From Mesorhizobium shangrilense (GTDB lineage Bacteria > Pseudomonadota > Alphaproteobacteria > Rhizobiales > Rhizobiaceae): a DNA stretch of 64,000 nucleotides. The DNA lies in contig NZ_JBEWSZ010000002.1 in assembly GCF_040537815.1 (NCBI RefSeq), positions 310,001 to 374,000 on the forward strand, read 5' to 3'. Shown here one piece after another: positions 1 through 9,304 of this stretch (its first letter is position 1; every line of letters starts with the position of its first letter). The notes beneath the pieces are model-generated. The model worked only from the letters and a program-made list of their open reading frames with translations. It did not search any database and was not told where the DNA came from. Position numbers and translations under genes: made by a program.

Positions 1-752
1 TGCGCGAAATCATCGAGGCAGAGATAGGTCGACAAGACACCCACGCCGGCGCCGTTTCGCACGAGCTGGTGGATGGTCAGCGCATCATTGACGCTGACCC
101 GATTGCGCACATCGACAGTGGCTCGCTCGTCGCCGCGTTGAAAGTGCCAGGTCCGGGTTCGGCCGTCGCCGCGCGGCATTTCCATGCATTCATGCCCGGC
201 CAGATCGATGGGGGTCAGCGGTGTGCCGCGCCGGCGCAGATAGTCGGGCGAGGCTGCGAGGCAGCGGGGCACGTTGCCCAGACGCGTCGCCACCAGTGCG
301 GAATCGGGCAGCGGACCCATGCGAATGGCGACATCGACCCGATCCGCGATGAGGTCGAGGTCGCGGCTCGTCAGGTCGAGCGACACGTCGATGTTCGGGA
401 AGCGGGCGAGGAATTCCGGCAGGTGACGCGACAGGACATTGATGCCGAAGCCGATGCCCGCGCTGATGCGCAACAGGCCGCGCGGTTCGCCGGCCAGGCT
501 CTCGACATAGGCAACAGTTTCATCGACCCGCGACATCAGGTCGATGCAGCGCGCCTGCAACGCCTCGCCGGCGGCGGTCAGAATGACCGTGCGGGTGGTG
601 CGCTGAAACAACCGCGCGCCCAGCACCTGCTCCAGCCGGGCGACGTTGCGGCTGACCGTCGACTTCGGCAGGCCCAGCGCGCGCGCCGCGACCGAGAAGC
701 TGCTGGTCGCCGCCACCTTTTCGAACACGCGAAGGTCGTTGAGATCGATCAC
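1..752 (-). CDS. LysR-family transcriptional regulator, C-terminus cut by window edge
   Basis: Reading the minus strand from a GTG at 752 gives IDLNDLRVFEKVAATSSFSV followed by a winged helix-turn-helix containing PKSTVSRNVARLE, the LysR N-terminal domain. An effector-binding domain follows and is still open at base 1, so about 250 of roughly 300 residues are present. No ATG lies at the family N-terminus, so the GTG is the likely start. The gene is divergent from the cupin gene at 900 with a gap of about 147 bp, the usual arrangement for a LysR regulator and its target. It may control the cupin and hydrolase genes; this is inferred from position only. Confidence 0.85.
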   Translation of the reverse strand, partial: MIDLNDLRVFEKVAATSSFSVAARALGLPKSTVSRNVARLEQVLGARLFQRTTRTVILTAAGEALQARCIDLMSRVDETVAYVESLAGEPRGLLRISAGIGFGINVLSRHLPEFLARFPNIDVSLDLTSRDLDLIADRVDVAIRMGPLPDSALVATRLGNVPRCLAASPDYLRRRGTPLTPIDLAGHECMEMPRGDGRTRTWHFQRGDERATVDVRNRVSVNDALTIHQLVRNGAGVGVLSTYLCLDDFA

Positions 753-899
753 GACGGGACTGTTCCACCAGCGGGACAGTGAGTCCAGCCAGTCGAACGA
801 GCTTTTTGCTGCTTCGCCATTAGCTAGGTGTCAGCTGCTTGCTAGTGTCGCGGTGAGCCAATCGCCCCCCGCATCAGTTACCTCACCAAGGAGATTACA

Positions 900-1418
900 A
901 TGCCTGAATTCAAGATCCCCGCGGACGATCCCGGTCGCCAGCTGTCGGTGGTCGATCCCGATGATCCGTCCCTGTCGCACTTAGCGGTGGTGGGTGACAC
1001 CTACACGGTCCTGCTTTCCGGCGAGCAGACCGGCGGACGCTTCTGCCTGATCGACATGAAGGTTCCCGATGACGGCGGCCCCGGCCCGCACCGGCATGAT
1101 TTCGAGGAGATGTTCCATCTGCTTGAAGGCGAGATCGAGTTCACCTTCCGTGGCAAGAAGCTGGTGGCGAAGGCCGGCATGACGGTGAACATCCCCGCGA
1201 ACGCGCCGCATTCCTTCAAGAATGTCTCGGGTGCCGATGTGCGCATGCTGTGCATGTGCGCTCCGGCCGGCCAGGAGGTGTTCTTCGCCAAGGTCGGCAC
1301 GCCCGTCGAAAGCCGCAGCGCCGCAGCGCCGGAGCTGACGAAGGACGAGTTCGGCGCGTTCATCGCGAAAGCGGCTGCGCTCGCACCGGAGTTCCGCACC
1401 GAGCTGCTCAAGCCCTAG
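900..1418 (+). CDS. Cupin-domain protein
   Basis: A 172-residue protein with one cupin domain. The first metal-binding motif is visible as PHRHDFEEMFHLLEG (His64, His66, Glu70) and the second as PANAPHSFKN (His104), so a mononuclear metal site is likely. Cupin proteins of this size can be dioxygenases, isomerases or small sensors, and the substrate cannot be told from sequence. AAGGAGATTACA just before the ATG is a strong ribosome binding site. The alpha/beta hydrolase gene starts 29 bp downstream on the same strand, so the two are probably co-transcribed and controlled by the divergent LysR gene. Confidence 0.85.
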   Translation: MPEFKIPADDPGRQLSVVDPDDPSLSHLAVVGDTYTVLLSGEQTGGRFCLIDMKVPDDGGPGPHRHDFEEMFHLLEGEIEFTFRGKKLVAKAGMTVNIPANAPHSFKNVSGADVRMLCMCAPAGQEVFFAKVGTPVESRSAAAPELTKDEFGAFIAKAAALAPEFRTELLKP

Positions 1419-1447
1419 GGCTGTAACCCGAACCGAGTGAGGCTGTC

Positions 1448-2374
1448 ATGAGCGTCGAAACACATCCGGAAAGCCCCGGCGACCACGCGGCAATGCAGGC
1501 GATGCGCGAGATGCTGGCTGGGCTGCCCACGCTGGAATTCGCGCCGCAATCGCGACAGGCCTTCAACGAACTGATGGAGCAGACGCCGGCCGCTGACGGC
1601 GTCAGCTTCGAGGCGGCAACCGTGGGGACGGTGGCGGGCTGGTGGTGCCGGCCCGCGGCCAGCGAAAAAGGTGCCGCGATCCTCTATTTTCACGGCGGGG
1701 CCTATGTGCTGGGCTCGGCCATTGCGCATCGCCATTTCGTCAGCCAGATAGTGAAGCGTGCCAGCGTGCCGGCATTCCTGCCCGACTATCGGCTGGCGCC
1801 CGAACATGTATTTCCTGCAGCGGTCGAGGACGCGCAAAGCGCTTTTGCCGGCCTTGTCGAGACTGGATACGAAACGATCGCGCTTGCTGGCGACTCGGCC
1901 GGCGGCGGGCTTGCGCTGTCGCTGCTGGCCCTGGTGACGGCGAAGGCCACGCAGGGCAAGGGTGTCATGCCGCGTTGCGCCGCCCTGATGTCGCCGTGGA
2001 CCGATCTTGCGCTGACCGGCGGTTCGATGGTCACGCGCGCCGACGCCGACCCGCTGGTGAAACGCGCGGAATTGAGGAAGGCCGCGGACCTCTATCTCAA
2101 GGGCGGCGAACCGACCGATGCGTGCGCCTCACCGCTCTATCAGAATCTCGGCGGCCTGCCGCCGCTTCTCGTGCATGTCGGCGAGGACGAAATCCTGCTC
2201 GACGATTCGCGCCGTGTGGTCGAGGCGGCGACCAACGCCGGTGGCAAGGCCGCCCTGCATATATGGGTGGGCATGACACATGTCTTTCCCTCGAACCTGT
2301 CGCAGCTTCAGGCGGCGAACGAGGCGCTCGACATGGTGGGGGCCTTCATCCGCCGGAATCTTCAGGTGGAATAG
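1448..2374 (+). CDS. Alpha/beta hydrolase of the hormone-sensitive lipase (HSL) family
   Basis: A 308-residue esterase/lipase. The oxyanion motif HGGA is at residues 82-85 and the nucleophile elbow GDSAGG has Ser150. Asp247 in HVGEDE and His278 in GMTHVF complete a plausible catalytic triad. This order and spacing is typical of HSL or acetyl-hydrolase (type IV) carboxylesterases. No signal peptide is seen, so it is probably cytoplasmic. It follows the cupin gene closely and is probably in its operon. The natural ester substrate is unknown. It converges on the flagellar fliJ-like gene with only 15 bp between stop codons. Confidence 0.88.
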   Translation: MSVETHPESPGDHAAMQAMREMLAGLPTLEFAPQSRQAFNELMEQTPAADGVSFEAATVGTVAGWWCRPAASEKGAAILYFHGGAYVLGSAIAHRHFVSQIVKRASVPAFLPDYRLAPEHVFPAAVEDAQSAFAGLVETGYETIALAGDSAGGGLALSLLALVTAKATQGKGVMPRCAALMSPWTDLALTGGSMVTRADADPLVKRAELRKAADLYLKGGEPTDACASPLYQNLGGLPPLLVHVGEDEILLDDSRRVVEAATNAGGKAALHIWVGMTHVFPSNLSQLQAANEALDMVGAFIRRNLQVE

Positions 2375-2389
2375 GCACGATCCACGCCG

Positions 2390-2773
2390 CTACTCTTCGC
2401 TGCGCTTTTGGGCGATCAGGTCGAGGCGCTCGCGGTCGGAGCTCTCGCGCTCGTCGCGGCGGCGCACCTCCTTGTAGGCACGCTCGACCATGTTGGTACG
2501 CGCGGTCGCCGTGGCGATCAGGGCCACCTCCTGCCGGGCGCTTTCCAGATTGGTGTCCTTGCGCACCACGGCATTGGCGATGCGACGATGATAGAGATCG
2601 GGAAACAGGCCGGAGAGGGCGCCGTCGGAATCGAAATGCGCGACCAGTTCGCGTGCCTCGGCATCGGCCGTGGCGGCCGCTGCAAGGTAGGTTGCGTGGC
2701 GGGTCTCGTGCAGCGCCTTCAGCTGTTCCTGTACCTTGACCAGTTTCTTCAGGCGGTCCTTGCGTGTGCTCAT
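2390..2773 (-). CDS. Small coiled-coil flagellar protein, FliJ-like candidate
   Basis: A 127-residue protein starting MSTRKDRLKKLVKVQEQLK. It is highly charged and rich in Lys, Arg, Glu and Ala, has no membrane segment or signal, and ends in a run of Arg/Glu/Asp around residues 105-120. Size, helical character and the charged C-terminal third resemble FliJ, the coiled-coil partner of the FliI ATPase, and no other fliJ candidate is seen in the cluster. It starts 20 bp after fliR and is the last gene of flhA-fliR-orf. The longer open frame reaching 3595 is only the unused frame opposite fliR. The FliJ assignment is inferred from shape and context, not from a diagnostic motif. Confidence 0.6.
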   Translation of the reverse strand: MSTRKDRLKKLVKVQEQLKALHETRHATYLAAAATADAEARELVAHFDSDGALSGLFPDLYHRRIANAVVRKDTNLESARQEVALIATATARTNMVERAYKEVRRRDERESSDRERLDLIAQKRSEE

Positions 2774-2793
2774 ATCCGTGAATCCATGACTGC

Positions 2794-3546
2794 CTACCTC
2801 GCCAACGAGAGGTCGACGAAGCCATTTGCGAACAGCGACAGCAGGGTGCCGACAGCGAAATAGAAGATGATCATGCCGCCGGCGATGACGAAGGGCAGCG
2901 AGATGAAATAGATCGGTATCTGCGGCGTCAGCTTGTTGACGAAGCCGATCGTCAGGTTGACGAGAATGGCATAGGCGACAAACGGGCTGCCAAGGCGGAT
3001 GACCAGGAAGAATGCATCCGAAATGGTGTCGGTGACGTCGACCAGGGCCGCCTGCGGGTTGAAGAAGATGTTGACCGGCGCGACGGTGTAGGAAGCGATA
3101 AGCGCCTTGATGATCTCGTGGTCGAAATCGAAGACGAAGAGCAGCATCAGGGCCGAGAACGAGATGATGGCGGCAAGCGCCGCCTGCGGCTCGGGCTCCT
3201 CGATGGCCGGCCCGCCGGAGCCGCCATAGCCGATCAGCATGGCGATGGCCGAGCCCATGAAGCGCAGCGCTTCCATGTAGAGCCTGGTCATGGCGCCGAT
3301 CAGGCCGCCGACCAGAAGTTCGGAGATGATCATCGGCACAAGGATCTGGGGGCGGGGATCGACGAACGGAAAGATCCGGTCCCACAGGAAGGTGAGCAGG
3401 CCGCCGGTGGCGGCGACCGCGACGAACAGCCTGACCTGGACCGGAACGCGGGCGCTGGACAGGCCGGGCATCAGCATGAAGCAGGCGCCGATGCGGCAGA
3501 AGGCGAGGAACGCCGCGATGACGACGCCTTGCGAGAGTGCGGTCAC
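2794..3546 (-). CDS. fliR: Flagellar export apparatus membrane protein FliR
   Basis: A 250-residue polytopic membrane protein with about six hydrophobic segments and the FliR features [20 protein letters not shown] near the N-terminus and [20 protein letters not shown] in the middle. FliR forms, with FliP and FliQ, the helical gate of the flagellar type III export channel in the inner membrane. The start is a GTG that overlaps the flhA stop by 4 bp, indicating translational coupling. In this genome fliR follows flhA, while fliQ lies about 6 kb away beyond five unrelated genes. Confidence 0.95.
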   Translation of the reverse strand: MTALSQGVVIAAFLAFCRIGACFMLMPGLSSARVPVQVRLFVAVAATGGLLTFLWDRIFPFVDPRPQILVPMIISELLVGGLIGAMTRLYMEALRFMGSAIAMLIGYGGSGGPAIEEPEPQAALAAIISFSALMLLFVFDFDHEIIKALIASYTVAPVNIFFNPQAALVDVTDTISDAFFLVIRLGSPFVAYAILVNLTIGFVNKLTPQIPIYFISLPFVIAGGMIIFYFAVGTLLSLFANGFVDLSLAR

Positions 3547-5630
3547 GATATGGTCCCGAGCACCCTGATCTCGACGCCCTTGGCGATTTCGACATGGCTG
3601 AGCACCGGCAGCGTGGTGAACAGGCGCTCGATGATCATGCGCACATAGGGGCGGGCGTCGGGCGCGGTGACCAGCACGAAACGCTCGCCGGCCTCCAGAT
3701 GCTTCTTGATCGCCTTGGTGGCGTCCTGGCCGAACTCCTCGAGCTGGCGCGGGTCGATATCGAACTCGCGAACCTCGCCCTTGGCGTCGCGCTTGAGGCT
3801 CTGGTGGAAGGCGAGATCCCAGCGGTTGCCAAGGCGCAGCACCTTGAGCACGCCTCCTTCGGAGAGGTCGCCGCAGATCTGCTGGGCCATGCGGATGCGC
3901 ACATGCTCGACGATCTGTTCGGTGCGGCGCACATGCGGCGCGATCTCGGCGATCGCCTCGATGATCAGGTGGAGATTGCGGATCGAGACGCGCTCGGCGA
4001 GCAGCAGCTTCAGCACCGCCTGCAGGCCGGGGTAGGAGATGTGGCTGGTGCAGATCTCGTCGGCGAGCTTGCGGTATTCCGGGTCCTGGCGTTCGAGCAG
4101 CGCCTTCATGTCCTTGTAGGACAGGAGCTGCGGCAGGTTGTTGCGGATGACTTCGGACAGATGGGTGAGCAGCACCGACATGTTGTCGGCGAAGGTGAAG
4201 TTCTCGCGCTTCAGATCCTCGGCGAAGGTTTCGAGCACCGAATAGGCGCGCATGCCGAAGGCCGGCTCGCGGATTTCCTCGCCCGGAATTTCGGGAATGT
4301 CGCGGGTGCCGAGCAGAACCATGATCTCGCCGACGCGCATCTGGTATTCGGCGACAACGGTGCCGTGGACCTTGATCTGGTAGCTCTTTGGCGGGATGCC
4401 GAAGTCGTCGGTGACGCGCACCTCCGGCACGACGAAGCCGTATTGGGTGGCGAACTTCTTGCGCATCTTTCCCATGCGGAAGACCAGCTCCTGATGCGAC
4501 ACCAGAAGCCGCGTGGACAGCTGCTTGCCGATCAGGAGTTCGATCTCGGCGGTGGCGAGCGAGGCCTTGACCGAGTTCTTTTCTTCCTCGACCTTGGTCG
4601 CCTTCTCCTGGTCCTTGATGGCGGCGGCTGCGGCGAGCTCTCGGTTGTGGCGCAGCGGGATGACATAGCCCAGGGCAGCCATGCCGCCGGCGAGCGCGAA
4701 GAACGGGAACAGCGGCAGGCCAGGCATCAGGCCGAGCAAGACGAGGAGCGATGCCGCCACGTAGAGCGCGCGCGGGTGGGCGCCGAGCTGGCCGAACACC
4801 GCCTGGTTGGTCGAGCCACGGGTGCCGCCCTTGGAGACGAGCAGGCCGGCGGCGAGCGAGACGATGAGCGCCGGGATCTGGGTGACGAGGCCGTCGCCGA
4901 CCGACAGCTTGATGAAGACATCGGCGGCTTCGCCCATGCTCATGCTGTGGCGGATATAGCCGATGGCGATGCCGCCGACGATGTTGATGGCGGTGATGAT
5001 GAGGCCGGCGATGGCGTCGCCACGCACGAATTTCGAGGCGCCGTCCATCGAGCCGAAGAAGGAGGATTCCTCTTCCAGTTCGCGACGGCGCAGCTGCGCC
5101 GTCTTCTCGTCGATCATGCCGGCGGAAAGGTCGGCGTCGATCGACATCTGCTTGCCGGGGATGGCGTCGAGGGTGAAGCGCGCGCCGACCTCGGCGATAC
5201 GGGTGGCGCCCTTGGTGATGACGATGAAGTTCACCACGATCAGGATCATGAAGACGATGAGGCCGATGACGAAATCGCTGGCCATCACCAGCTTGGAGAA
5301 GCCGGCGATGACATAGCCGGCGGCATGCGTGCCCTCATTGCCGTGCGACAGGATCATGCGCGTCGTCGCGATGTTGAGCGACAGGCGCAGCATGGTGGCG
5401 ATGAGCAGCACGGTCGGGAACGACGAGAAATCGAGCGGGCGCTGGATCCATAGCGCCACCATCAGGATCAGCACGGACAGGGCGATCGAGAAGGCCAGGC
5501 CGATATCGATGAGGAAGGCCGGGATGGGCAGGAACAGCACGGCCAGGATGATGATGATGCCGAGCGCGAAGAAGACGTCGCGGCCGTTCTTTGCCACCGC
5601 GCCGGGCTGAATGCTTTCGCTGATCGCCAT
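3543..5630 (-). CDS. flhA: Flagellar export gate protein FlhA
   Basis: A 695-residue protein with about eight N-terminal membrane segments (residues about 20-330) and a large cytoplasmic domain that docks chaperone-substrate complexes. The conserved FlhA loop is visible around [34 protein letters not shown], shown here as a landmark between the fourth and fifth segments. Length matches the family norm of about 690-700. GGGGAC lies just before the ATG. The gene has its own promoter-like site at 5677-5710 of the type seen before the other flagellar operons, which fits its separation from fliQ. A 638-residue open frame on the opposite strand is a composition shadow. Confidence 0.97.
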   Translation of the reverse strand: MAISESIQPGAVAKNGRDVFFALGIIIILAVLFLPIPAFLIDIGLAFSIALSVLILMVALWIQRPLDFSSFPTVLLIATMLRLSLNIATTRMILSHGNEGTHAAGYVIAGFSKLVMASDFVIGLIVFMILIVVNFIVITKGATRIAEVGARFTLDAIPGKQMSIDADLSAGMIDEKTAQLRRRELEEESSFFGSMDGASKFVRGDAIAGLIITAINIVGGIAIGYIRHSMSMGEAADVFIKLSVGDGLVTQIPALIVSLAAGLLVSKGGTRGSTNQAVFGQLGAHPRALYVAASLLVLLGLMPGLPLFPFFALAGGMAALGYVIPLRHNRELAAAAAIKDQEKATKVEEEKNSVKASLATAEIELLIGKQLSTRLLVSHQELVFRMGKMRKKFATQYGFVVPEVRVTDDFGIPPKSYQIKVHGTVVAEYQMRVGEIMVLLGTRDIPEIPGEEIREPAFGMRAYSVLETFAEDLKRENFTFADNMSVLLTHLSEVIRNNLPQLLSYKDMKALLERQDPEYRKLADEICTSHISYPGLQAVLKLLLAERVSIRNLHLIIEAIAEIAPHVRRTEQIVEHVRIRMAQQICGDLSEGGVLKVLRLGNRWDLAFHQSLKRDAKGEVREFDIDPRQLEEFGQDATKAIKKHLEAGERFVLVTAPDARPYVRMIIERLFTTLPVLSHVEIAKGVEIRVLGTIS

Positions 5631-5676
5631 GTCGTCCCCAAATCACAAAAGCCGCCGAGCGCGCGACAGCCTGACG

Positions 5677-5710
5677 ACCCTAACCAGCCAAGCTTGCGCG
5701 AGGGTGGGAG
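5677..5710 (-). promoter_or_regulatory. Putative Rem-box promoter of flhA-fliR
   Basis: On the minus strand the proximal element GCGCAAG (5699-5693) is followed by exactly 10 bp and then TAGGGT (5682-5677), a TAnnnT -10-like hexamer about 46 bp before the flhA start. The 7-mer 11 bp upstream, CTCCCAC, is a poor match to the repeat. The same layout occurs before six other flagellar operons. Activation by Rem is inferred. Confidence 0.6.
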
Positions 5711-5766
5711 ATCGCGGCAATGTCGGGGCGGCGCGGTCTGGCTGCGCCTGACAGAGGGAAATGTTC

Positions 5767-6066
5767 ATGCTGGTGATCGTCGGTACGGTGCGCTTGCCGC
5801 CGGAAAAGCTCGGGGAGGCGAGGCCGGCCATGGCCTTGATGATTGCGGCCAGTCGAGCCGAGCCCGGCTGCATCGAATATTCCTACGCGCAGGATGTGCT
5901 CGACGCCGGCCTCATCCACGTTACCGAGGTCTGGCGCGACAGGACCGCGCTGGACGAGCATTTCTGCTCGGCGCACATCGCGCTCTGGCGCGAAAGCTGG
6001 GCAGCGCTCGGGATCGGCGGGCGCAATCTCGTTGTTTACGAGGCCGGCGAAGCCCAGCCGATCTGA
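5767..6066 (+). CDS. Antibiotic biosynthesis monooxygenase (ABM) domain protein
   Basis: A protein of about 99 residues with the single-domain dimeric alpha+beta-barrel pattern: MLVIVGTVRLPPEK, then CIEYSYAQDV, then VTEVWRDRTALDEHFCSAH. ABM proteins include cofactor-free quinol monooxygenases and heme-degrading enzymes, and many are uncharacterised. An ATG at 5761 is in frame, but GAGGG is spaced correctly only for the ATG at 5767, so I prefer the latter. It is the first of five non-flagellar genes between flhA and fliQ and is read towards the MarR gene. The MFS protein at 9334-10977 seems to carry a related barrel at its C-terminus. Confidence 0.82.
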   Translation: MLVIVGTVRLPPEKLGEARPAMALMIAASRAEPGCIEYSYAQDVLDAGLIHVTEVWRDRTALDEHFCSAHIALWRESWAALGIGGRNLVVYEAGEAQPI

Positions 6067-6086
6067 GTTCGGACTGCTGTCAACGA

Positions 6087-6560
6087 TCAGCTCGTCGTGC
6101 TTGCTGTGGCCACGGCGACCAGCCAACGCCTGACGGTACGCTCCTCTTCGCCGGAGAGATCGCGCGCAAGCTCCTTTTCAAGGGCATGAACGCGCTCGCG
6201 GCAGGTTTTCAGCAGCGTCGTTCCGCTGTCGCTGAGATCGAGATGCTGGATGCGGCCGTGGATGGCATGCGGTTTGCGGACCAGCGAACCGGCGCGCTCG
6301 AGATTGGCGACAATGACGCTCACCGTCTGTGGGGTAAGCAGCGCAAGCCGGGCGACATCGGCATTGGAGAGGCCGGGATACGCCGCCAGCATGGTCAGCA
6401 CGGCGAATTGCGGCTGGGTCACGCCGAGATCGGCCAGTGCCCGTTCCAGCCTGAGCCGATGCGCGCCCGCCGCCTGGCGAAGCAGGTATCCCATATAGCC
6501 GTCTTTACCTCGCTTGCCCTCTCCCGGGGCCGGAATCGACGGCGGATTTGTCTTGCGCAT
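6087..6560 (-). CDS. MarR-family transcriptional regulator
   Basis: A 157-residue protein with a winged helix-turn-helix at about residues 50-110 (GLSNADVARLALLTPQTVS, then GSLVRKPHAIHGRIQHLDLSD). MarR proteins are dimeric repressors relieved by small phenolic or other ligands. It is divergent from the epimerase gene with only 56 bp between starts, and that gap holds inverted repeats suited to a MarR dimer. It probably represses both itself and the epimerase, and perhaps the ClC channel gene after it. Ligand unknown. Confidence 0.9.
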   Translation of the reverse strand: MRKTNPPSIPAPGEGKRGKDGYMGYLLRQAAGAHRLRLERALADLGVTQPQFAVLTMLAAYPGLSNADVARLALLTPQTVSVIVANLERAGSLVRKPHAIHGRIQHLDLSDSGTTLLKTCRERVHALEKELARDLSGEEERTVRRWLVAVATASTTS

Positions 6561-6599
6561 GATATCAGGGCTCTTATATGTTGTTCGAACACTGATATT
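6561..6599. promoter_or_regulatory. Probable operator in the MarR/epimerase intergenic region
   Basis: The 56 bp divergent gap contains a perfect 10 bp palindrome TGTTCGAACA at 6582-6591. Outer arms GATATCAG (6561-6568) and CTGATAT (6592-6598) form a second inverted repeat around it. Size and symmetry suit a MarR dimer and would cover both promoters. Binding is inferred. Confidence 0.5.
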
Positions 6600-6616
6600 A
6601 TAACCAAACCGGATCG

Positions 6617-7354
6617 ATGACGATGGGCTACAGAATCTTTCTTGCCGGCGCCTCGGGCGCCGTGGGACAGCGGCTGATCCCGCAATTGCTGAAGGCGGGC
6701 CATCAGGTGACGGGAACCACGCGGCTTGCGGCCAAGGCCCAACAGATCAGCGCGCTTGGCGCCGAACCGCTGGTTGTCGACGTCTTCGATGCGGATGCCT
6801 TGTCTCGGGCGGCTGCATCGGCAAGGCCTGATATCGTGATCCATCAGCTGACCGACCTGCCGGCGGGCCTCGATCCCAGCCGGATGGGCGAGGCGATCGT
6901 GCGCAATGCCCGTATTCGCGATGAAGGAACGCGCAATCTGGTCAGGGCGGCGATCGCGGCCGGCGCCCGCCGGATGGTCGCGCAGAGCATAGCCTGGGCC
7001 TATGCGCCCGGTCCCGAACCGCACACTGAGGCCGATCCGCTGGATGGCGGGGCGCAGGGCGATCGCGGCATCAGCATGACCGGCGTGATCGCGCTCGAGA
7101 AATGGGTTCTCCAGTCGCCGCCGCTCGCAGGAGTGATTCTGCGCTACGGTCAGCTTTACGGGCAGGGAACGGGCAGGGATGCGCCCGCCGGCTCGGCGCC
7201 GCTGCACGTGGATGCGGCGGCTTATGCGGCTTTGCTTGCCGTCGACAGCGCGCTATCCGGCGCCGTCAACGTCGCGGAAGCCAACACCTATGTCTCGACG
7301 CAAAAAGCCGTCGGAGAACTCGGCTGGCACGCGGACTATCGCCTGCCGAGCTGA
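6617..7354 (+). CDS. NAD(P)-dependent epimerase/dehydratase family protein
   Basis: A 245-residue extended SDR-like protein. The N-terminal FLAGASGAVGQRLIPQLL contains the Rossmann GxxGxxG pattern for NAD(P). It is shorter than classical epimerases (about 310) and shows no clear YxxxK catalytic pair, so it may belong to the atypical NmrA-like or NAD-binding branch. It is divergent from the MarR gene, which probably regulates it. The substrate is unknown. A second in-frame ATG lies 6 bp downstream of the chosen start. Confidence 0.8.
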   Translation: MTMGYRIFLAGASGAVGQRLIPQLLKAGHQVTGTTRLAAKAQQISALGAEPLVVDVFDADALSRAAASARPDIVIHQLTDLPAGLDPSRMGEAIVRNARIRDEGTRNLVRAAIAAGARRMVAQSIAWAYAPGPEPHTEADPLDGGAQGDRGISMTGVIALEKWVLQSPPLAGVILRYGQLYGQGTGRDAPAGSAPLHVDAAAYAALLAVDSALSGAVNVAEANTYVSTQKAVGELGWHADYRLPS

Positions 7355-7482
7355 ACGAAGCGCTTGCGGCAGGGGTGGCCAAATCCCGCGCCAAAATGGC
7401 GCTCCATTGGTGGTGGGCATTTCGGTTGCCATGTGATGGCGTCGGGCGTATCAGGCACGACAGGGCCTTTTACCGGCTTTTC

Positions 7483-9279
7483 ATGGGCGAGCCACCGGTG
7501 CTTTCCAGAAACGAACCACAAGTCTATGCCCGCCGGCTTCGCGCGGTGCTTGTCAGGTCGCTCCCGCTGCTGGAGGCGCGCGGCATTGCCGTGGTCATGC
7601 TGGCCGGCGTGGTCGGGGTGATGGCGGGCATACTGGTCACCGCGATGAGCCAGATGGTGCAGGACCTGCACGGGCTGCTCTATGGCGTCCAGCCGGGCGG
7701 CAGGCTTTCGGCGATGTTTTCCCTTGCCGATCCGATCCAGGCGGCCGTACCGGCCATCGGAGGCATCCTGCTCGGCCTGTCGCTTGTCTGGCTCAGAAAA
7801 CGCAAGTTCCGCACGCCCGTCGACCCGATCGAGGCCAACGCGCTCTATGGCGGGCGCATGTCGCTCACCGACACTTTCATAATCGCGGCGCAGACGATGA
7901 TTTCGAGCGGCTTCGGTGCTTCGGTCGGGCTGGAAGCCGGCTACACGCAGGTCGGCTCCGGCCTCGCGTCGCGGCTGGCGCGCATCTTCAAGCTGCGCCG
8001 CAATGATGTGCGCACGCTGGTCGGCTGTGGTGCCGCCGGCGCCATCGCCGCAGCCTTCGACGCGCCGCTGACCGGCGCCTTCTACGGGTTCGAACTGGTG
8101 ATCGGCATCTACTCGGTCGCCATTGTCGCGCCGGTGATGACCGCCGCGATCTGCGCCTCGTTGACCGCCGAGGTCTTTGGCGGTGTGCCGTTTCCGCTGG
8201 AGCTGTCCGGCCTGCCACAGTTGACTGTCAGCCAGTACCTGCCGTTCCTGCTGCTCGGGCTGCTGGGCGGTGCTGCCTCCATCGCCATCATGCATCTGGT
8301 GACCACGATCGAACGCGGCTTCGTGCGGCTGTCGATCGATGCATCGCTACGCCCCTTCATCGGCGGCATATTCGTTGGCCTGCTGGGGTTGGTCACGCCG
8401 CAGGTCCTGTCCAGCGGCCACGGTGCGCTGCATCGCGAATTCTCGATGAATTACCCGCTCGCCGTGGTCGCCAGCGTCTTCGTGCTGAAACTGGCGGCTT
8501 CGGCGATATCGCTGGGCTCTGGCTTTCGCGGCGGATTGTTCTTCGCCTCGCTGTTCCTCGGCGCCTTGCTTGGCAAGGCGTTTGCCGGCGTGATGGCCCT
8601 GGTCTCGCCCGCGACGGGCATCGACCCGGCGGTTGCCGCCGTCGTCGGCATGACCTCGCTGGCGGTCGGTGTCGTCGGCGGCCCGCTGACGATGACGTTC
8701 CTGGCGCTGGAATCGACACGCGACCTGACACTCACCGGCGTGGTGCTGGCGGCTTCGATCATCTCGGCGATCCTGGTGCGTGAAACCTTCGGCTATTCGT
8801 TCTCGACATGGCGCTTCCACCTGCGCGGCGAGACGATCCGCAGCGCGCATGATGTCGGCTGGATGCGCAGCCTGACGGTCGGCTCGATGATGCGCGAGGA
8901 CATCAAGACCATCGATGCCTCGACGACGCTGGCGGCCTTCCGCAAGGAGGTGCCGCTCGGCTCGGCCAAGCGCGTCATCGCCGTAGATCCGGGGGATCAG
9001 TATGTCGGCGTGCTGATCGTCGCCGAGTTGCACAGCGACCCGGCCGCCGACGACACGCCGGTGCGCTCGCTCGCCCAGTTCCACGACGCCGTGCTGGTGC
9101 CGAGCATGAACGTCCAGACCGCGGCAGAGACCTTCCAGCGCGCCGGCGCCGAGGAACTTGCCGTCGTCGAGGATTTCTCCGAGCGCATCGTGCTTGGGCT
9201 TTTGACCGAAGGCTATCTGATGCGGCGCTACGCCGAGGAACTCGAAAAGGCGCGCCGGGATCTGGCGGGCGAAGGGTAG
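7483..9279 (+). CDS. ClC-family chloride channel/transporter with C-terminal CBS-like region
   Basis: A 598-residue membrane protein with about ten hydrophobic segments (residues 35-450) and a soluble C-terminal region (about 460-598) beginning LTVGSMMREDIKTIDAS, which resembles a CBS domain pair. The ClC signature is modified: the GREGP loop carrying the gating glutamate is GLEAGY with Glu151, and GSGFRGGLFFASLF stands for the GxFxP segment. The frame is open back to 7102, but this ATG (MGEPPVLSR) gives a normal cytoplasmic N-terminus. Whether it is a channel or an H+/Cl- antiporter cannot be decided. It follows the epimerase gene by 128 bp. Confidence 0.85.
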   Translation: MGEPPVLSRNEPQVYARRLRAVLVRSLPLLEARGIAVVMLAGVVGVMAGILVTAMSQMVQDLHGLLYGVQPGGRLSAMFSLADPIQAAVPAIGGILLGLSLVWLRKRKFRTPVDPIEANALYGGRMSLTDTFIIAAQTMISSGFGASVGLEAGYTQVGSGLASRLARIFKLRRNDVRTLVGCGAAGAIAAAFDAPLTGAFYGFELVIGIYSVAIVAPVMTAAICASLTAEVFGGVPFPLELSGLPQLTVSQYLPFLLLGLLGGAASIAIMHLVTTIERGFVRLSIDASLRPFIGGIFVGLLGLVTPQVLSSGHGALHREFSMNYPLAVVASVFVLKLAASAISLGSGFRGGLFFASLFLGALLGKAFAGVMALVSPATGIDPAVAAVVGMTSLAVGVVGGPLTMTFLALESTRDLTLTGVVLAASIISAILVRETFGYSFSTWRFHLRGETIRSAHDVGWMRSLTVGSMMREDIKTIDASTTLAAFRKEVPLGSAKRVIAVDPGDQYVGVLIVAELHSDPAADDTPVRSLAQFHDAVLVPSMNVQTAAETFQRAGAEELAVVEDFSERIVLGLLTEGYLMRRYAEELEKARRDLAGEG

Positions 9280-9304
9280 GCAGCCCTCGTCAACACCAAG
9301 GCTT

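Noticed and set aside
520..768. Short minus-strand frame with an ATG at 768 over the LysR start
   Set aside because: It is a different frame from the LysR helix-turn-helix, which starts with GTG at 752.
2390..3595. Minus-strand open frame of 401 codons across fliR
   Set aside because: Only its last 127 codons, from the ATG at 2773, look like a protein; the rest is an out-of-frame reading of fliR with Arg/His/Pro-rich content.
3537..5453. Plus-strand open frame of 638 codons opposite flhA
   Set aside because: It mirrors flhA in a high-GC sequence, is rich in His, Asp, Glu, Arg and Gly, and has no domain; flhA on the other strand is certain.
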